Assembly: GCA_018812705.1 (NCBI GenBank)
Contig: JAHJCZ010000145.1
Location: forward strand, 1-37,284
Direction: 5' to 3'
Origin: Candidatus Omnitrophota bacterium
GTDB lineage: Bacteria > Omnitrophota > Gorgyraeia > Zapsychrales > Zapsychraceae
Length of the DNA: 37,284 nt
The notes beneath the pieces are model-generated. The model had not been told where the DNA came from. It saw only the letters and a list, made by a program, of their open reading frames with translations, and did not search any database. Shown one piece after another: positions 34,243-37,284 of the stretch. Numbering within the stretch: the first letter of the stretch is position 1; each line of letters opens with the position of its first letter. The translations under genes and the position numbers were made by a program.

Positions 34243-35533
34243 TATTCCCTTCCACCGGTATCTCAACAGTAAAAACAGTCCCCTCAGATACGGAACTTTC
34301 TACATTTATTCGCCCATTATAACATTTGACTATCTCATAAACTATGGTCAACCCTAAGCCGCATCCCTTGCTTATATCTTTAGTAGTAAAAAATGGTTCA
34401 AATATGCTCTTAATATCCTTCTCAGCTATGCCTCTGCCCGTGTCACTAACAACTATCTCAAGGATATTATCACTTACAAATGCCTTTATTTTGATCTCGC
34501 CTTTGTCTTCCACAGCATAAATAGCGTTCCTAAGAAGGTTGTCCAAAATTCTCTCCAACCCAAAGTTAGGAAGAGCGGGAATATCATCAGCTATTTCGTG
34601 AACAATTGCAATATCTTTGTTCAATATATCAGACTGAACATTCTTTATTGAGTTACTCAAAGCCCCCTTAAGCTCAACAGTCTCATTACCCAACAACTCA
34701 TTTCTAGAACAGGCAATAAGGCTCCTTACGATCTCGATCATTCTATTCAATCCATGCTTAATTTCTAGAAGATATCCTCTGACAACTTCATCATCTTTAG
34801 CATTTTCCAAACAAAGGTTTGTATATCGCAAAACCCCGTCTAAAGGATTGTTGAATTCATGCGCGATACCACCAGCCAATTTTCCTATTGTTGCGAATTT
34901 TTCCTGAACGTAGATCTGCTTCTTAAGGGTTTTCTTTTCTGTATCGATCTGGCCAATACGATATTTTAATTCTTTAGACTCGTCGACCATCGTATCGAAC
35001 TTCTTGTACAGATTAACCCTTTTATAATTCAAAGCTATCTGGCTTGCCAAGAAATCAATAAGGGTCAGCTCATTTTCATAGAACATATCGTCTGAATACT
35101 TATCTGCAAGGCATATTACCCCGACAAGCTCATCCTTGATGATCAAAGGCGCGCATATAAAAGAAGGTGTCTTATAGCTCTTTCTTGCCTTATAATCCTT
35201 AAAACGCTTATCCTTGGAAATATCCTCGACGATGATAGGCCGCTTTAACTCCGCGACCTTTCCAACAATACCAGAGCCCAAAACCTTTTCTATGCCATCC
35301 CTATCTGACAATTCCATTCCTAAAGAAACTTTAAGATTCAGGGTCCCCTTCTCTTCGTCATATATAAAGATCGAACCCCTGCTAGCCCCAAACAATCTCA
35401 TTGTTTTTTCAAGCGAGCTAGTCAGTAATCCCTGTTCATCAACGATATAATCAACTAATGAACAAACAACATTTACTTTTTCGAGAAATTCCTCTTTTGA
35501 TAAATCATCTAAAAATGATCTTGATAGTGCCAT
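34226..35533 (-). CDS. GAF-domain sensor histidine kinase
   Basis: 435 residues, soluble. Residues ~30-170 are a GAF domain (FGASRGSIFIYDEEKGTLNL, GSGIVGKVAELKRPIIVEDI, FICAPLIIKDELVGVICLADK). A coiled coil (180-215) leads to the phosphoacceptor H225 in GGIAHEFNNPLDG. The ATP-binding domain has N332 and N336 (DNLLRNAIYA), D364 in DTGRGI and GCGLGL (390-395). It overlaps the regulator by 17 nt and the TPR gene by one base (TAATG). The cytosolic location suggests it reads an internal ligand or a partner rather than an outside signal. Confidence 0.94.
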   Translation of the reverse strand: MALSRSFLDDLSKEEFLEKVNVVCSLVDYIVDEQGLLTSSLEKTMRLFGASRGSIFIYDEEKGTLNLKVSLGMELSDRDGIEKVLGSGIVGKVAELKRPIIVEDISKDKRFKDYKARKSYKTPSFICAPLIIKDELVGVICLADKYSDDMFYENELTLIDFLASQIALNYKRVNLYKKFDTMVDESKELKYRIGQIDTEKKTLKKQIYVQEKFATIGKLAGGIAHEFNNPLDGVLRYTNLCLENAKDDEVVRGYLLEIKHGLNRMIEIVRSLIACSRNELLGNETVELKGALSNSIKNVQSDILNKDIAIVHEIADDIPALPNFGLERILDNLLRNAIYAVEDKGEIKIKAFVSDNILEIVVSDTGRGIAEKDIKSIFEPFFTTKDISKGCGLGLTIVYEIVKCYNGRINVESSVSEGTVFTVEIPVEGNNGQDQ

Positions 35534-36435
35534 TATTTTTGTTGTGCTGCCTCGGCGCTGTTTTGGGCCTTAGCTTCTTTCATCTTTACAATAACTTGTT
35601 CAAAAACCTGGCGATAAGGATGCTCAGGATATTTTTGTATAAACTCACTATATATCTCAACCGGCCTGTCATAGTTCTTTAACCTGCCTGCAGACATTGC
35701 ATTTATCGTCGATATGATCCATCTCGCCCTTGCAACGCTCAAATATTCTGTTTCAGGGAAACCGATCAACATGTCCTTTAATGTATCAACTCCTTCTTTC
35801 CACATCCCTAAAGCAAAATAACATTCTGACTGGAACCTCATTATCATCATCTTAGCTAGCGGATGCATATCTCGCTTTAAAAGGTCATTATAATAAGAAA
35901 GAGCAGCCTTTACCGCAGCGATCTTTCTGAGCTCTTCTTTACGCACAGCATACAACCTTGCAATATCCAAAGGCGCCCTTATCCCAAGCTCGGTCAGCGG
36001 ATAATTATTTTTTATCTGTTCATATGTCTTGACCACGTTCACAAAATCCTCTTCGGCGGCAAATGTCTGGATAATATGCTTATATGCCATAGATATCATG
36101 ATCATGTTATTAGGATTTTCACCTATAACCTCTTCAAATACCTTACGCGCAGTTTTATAGTCGCCGCTTACAGCATAAACCCTTCCGGAATAGATCCTTG
36201 CGATCGGGATTATCTTTGAAGTATTGTATTTCTTAACGAACTTATCGTATTTAGCGATCAAGCCATCAAAAGATGCTTGCGGCGCAGCTTTAGGGTCTTT
36301 TGCAACTTCATGGTATTCTTTATTTAATTTCCAGAGAGCCTTCTCGGAGGAATAATCATCATTGCGGTTAATAACGCCAAATACGACGACAGGCAAAAGC
36401 AGTATGACCAATAATATCAAAAGCGTCTTTTTCAT
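35533..36435 (-). CDS. membrane-anchored tetratricopeptide-repeat protein
   Basis: 300 residues. An N-terminal signal anchor (MKKTLLILLVILLLPVVVFGV) is followed by helical TPR pairs: IPIARIYSGRVYAVSGDYKTARKVFEEVIGENP, then KTYEQIKNNYPLTELGIRAPLDIARLYA, later ECYFALGMWKEGVDTLKDMLIGFPETEY and YSEFIQKYPEHPYR. This resembles outer-membrane lipoprotein-like or BamD/YbgF-type TPR scaffolds, but it lacks a lipobox. The start overlaps the preceding membrane-protein gene by 4 nt. Its role with the two-component system downstream is not known. Confidence 0.8.
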   Translation of the reverse strand: MKKTLLILLVILLLPVVVFGVINRNDDYSSEKALWKLNKEYHEVAKDPKAAPQASFDGLIAKYDKFVKKYNTSKIIPIARIYSGRVYAVSGDYKTARKVFEEVIGENPNNMIMISMAYKHIIQTFAAEEDFVNVVKTYEQIKNNYPLTELGIRAPLDIARLYAVRKEELRKIAAVKAALSYYNDLLKRDMHPLAKMMIMRFQSECYFALGMWKEGVDTLKDMLIGFPETEYLSVARARWIISTINAMSAGRLKNYDRPVEIYSEFIQKYPEHPYRQVFEQVIVKMKEAKAQNSAEAAQQK

Positions 36436-37284
36436 TTGCTCTCTCCCTTCTTCATTATGTAGAACATCGTCAATGAAGTGTAAACAACAGCGTCTATTAG
36501 GACCATAACGAACACATCTATGACAAGCAGCCAGAATTTTATCTCGGGATACTCATTCCCCATAAAATTGATATATTTTAAAAGCAATACCGGGACCAAA
36601 AACACATAAGGAATAGCGACGATACAGAATGTGAACCACGGCGCTTCAAAAAGCAATTTAAAGTTCACCCAGACAGCTGAAAAGATCTTTCGTTTATCCA
36701 CGATGATAACAGGGATGACATAAGCGAACAATGCAGTTGCAATGGCATTAAGCAATAAATAGAAAAATGGCTTGCCGTAAATTATCACAGCCTTGATGGC
36801 AAACTTGATACCGCCGGTGGCGCTTATAAGCACTGCCCTTGCATAAACCTTATCGAACAACTTAAACGATAAAAGAATAACTGCCAAAACAAGTAACCCC
36901 GTAAGAACAAGGCTCACATAAGATGAAAGGGTCTTTTTTACAAGAGAGCCAAAATTCAAGCCATCTTCCCTTCCGCTTTCTAACTCGACCACCGCTTTAA
37001 CAGCAACTGCGATAAGAAACGTACTAACAAAAACATAGAAAACGATCTGCACGTATTGGAACAATTGCGGAAGCAATGTAAAGTTCAGTGGATAATGAAG
37101 GTATATCTCGCCGTATAGTTTTCTTATAATAGGGGCAAAAAATAAATTAAGAGGAGATCTGTGAACAAGGTTCAAGATCTCAAGAGAAAAAAGCTGGATA
37201 AAACAGATCACTATGAACGGGAAAAATATCTCTTTATTGCCAAACAAAGTACTTATAGCTGAAGCCAAGGTAGGAAAGATCTTC
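36432..37284 (-). CDS. multi-pass membrane protein (5' end outside the window)
   Basis: At least 283 residues, and open to the window edge: the frame reads KIFPTLASAIS upstream of a TTG (37268), so the true start lies beyond 37284. About six membrane helices are visible (FFPFIVICFIQLFSLEIL, FVSTFLIAVAVKAVVEL, LVLTGLLVLAVILLSFKLF, FFYLLLNAIATALFAYVIPVII, and two more). It has no catalytic motif I recognise and resembles DUF4013/YciC-type uncharacterised inner-membrane proteins. It is first in the minus-strand operon with TPR, kinase and regulator genes. Confidence 0.7.
   Translation of the reverse strand, partial: KIFPTLASAISTLFGNKEIFFPFIVICFIQLFSLEILNLVHRSPLNLFFAPIIRKLYGEIYLHYPLNFTLLPQLFQYVQIVFYVFVSTFLIAVAVKAVVELESGREDGLNFGSLVKKTLSSYVSLVLTGLLVLAVILLSFKLFDKVYARAVLISATGGIKFAIKAVIIYGKPFFYLLLNAIATALFAYVIPVIIVDKRKIFSAVWVNFKLLFEAPWFTFCIVAIPYVFLVPVLLLKYINFMGNEYPEIKFWLLVIDVFVMVLIDAVVYTSLTMFYIMKKGESK

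Noticed and set aside
34243-34266. TTG start extension of the NtrC-type regulator
   Set aside because: ATG 34242 is closer to the family's usual start and has AAGGGA upstream.

Overview
The window is a compact, AT-rich bacterial chromosome segment with about 33 protein genes, four tRNA genes and many palindromic intergenic elements. I see no phage, plasmid, transposase, rRNA or CRISPR signal. A Gram-negative-type envelope is suggested by a TatC translocase, a lipoprotein with a lipobox, an exported cyclophilin and an NtrC/sigma-54 regulator. The gene mix (archaeal-type ApgM in a threonine operon, citramalate synthase, molybdenum hydroxylase, PocR-like and DUF134 regulators) would suit an uncultured lineage such as Omnitrophota or a neighbour. 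That placement is inference only.

Layout: 1-2250 holds a B12-binding radical SAM protein and a small exported protein. 2356-2747 is a tRNA-Thr/Tyr/Gly cluster with a good promoter, followed by a GT2 glycosyltransferase and gpsA. tRNA-Pro (4889-4962) leads into a tightly overlapped operon, 5017-12405: PilZ protein, hom, thrC, stand-alone coaB, apgM, lysC, cimA. This covers most of the aspartate-to-threonine route plus the citramalate entry to isoleucine. No thrB is present; the ApgM-like protein is the best candidate homoserine kinase. After about 330 nt packed with palindromes comes valS, then the overlapping tatC-ttcA-metY, then nadC (which appears to start at ATT), a frameshifted small exported protein and a CPBP-family membrane protease.

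22117-30483 is a molybdenum-hydroxylase region: FAD, 2Fe-2S and molybdopterin subunits in overlapping order, a lipoprotein, a convergent MocA-like cytidylyltransferase, a membrane-anchored Pro/Glu-rich coiled-coil protein, a cyclophilin with two possible starts, an XdhC/CoxI-type maturation factor and a PPOx-like flavin protein. From 30983 to the right edge all genes are on the minus strand: a DUF134 regulator with a perfect inverted-repeat operator, then a sensory operon read right to left (membrane protein, TPR protein, GAF histidine kinase, NtrC-type regulator, PocR-like/GAF sensor).

Most notable signals: (i) palindromes with different outer stems but a related core between cimA and valS; (ii) an identical 23-nt REP-like sequence that ends in the start codon of both tatC and the hydroxylase FAD subunit; (iii) unusual starts (ATT for nadC; strong internal Shine-Dalgarno/ATG sites inside lysC and the cyclophilin gene); (iv) a poly-A frameshift at 19534-19543; (v) a threonine operon with ApgM in place of thrB.
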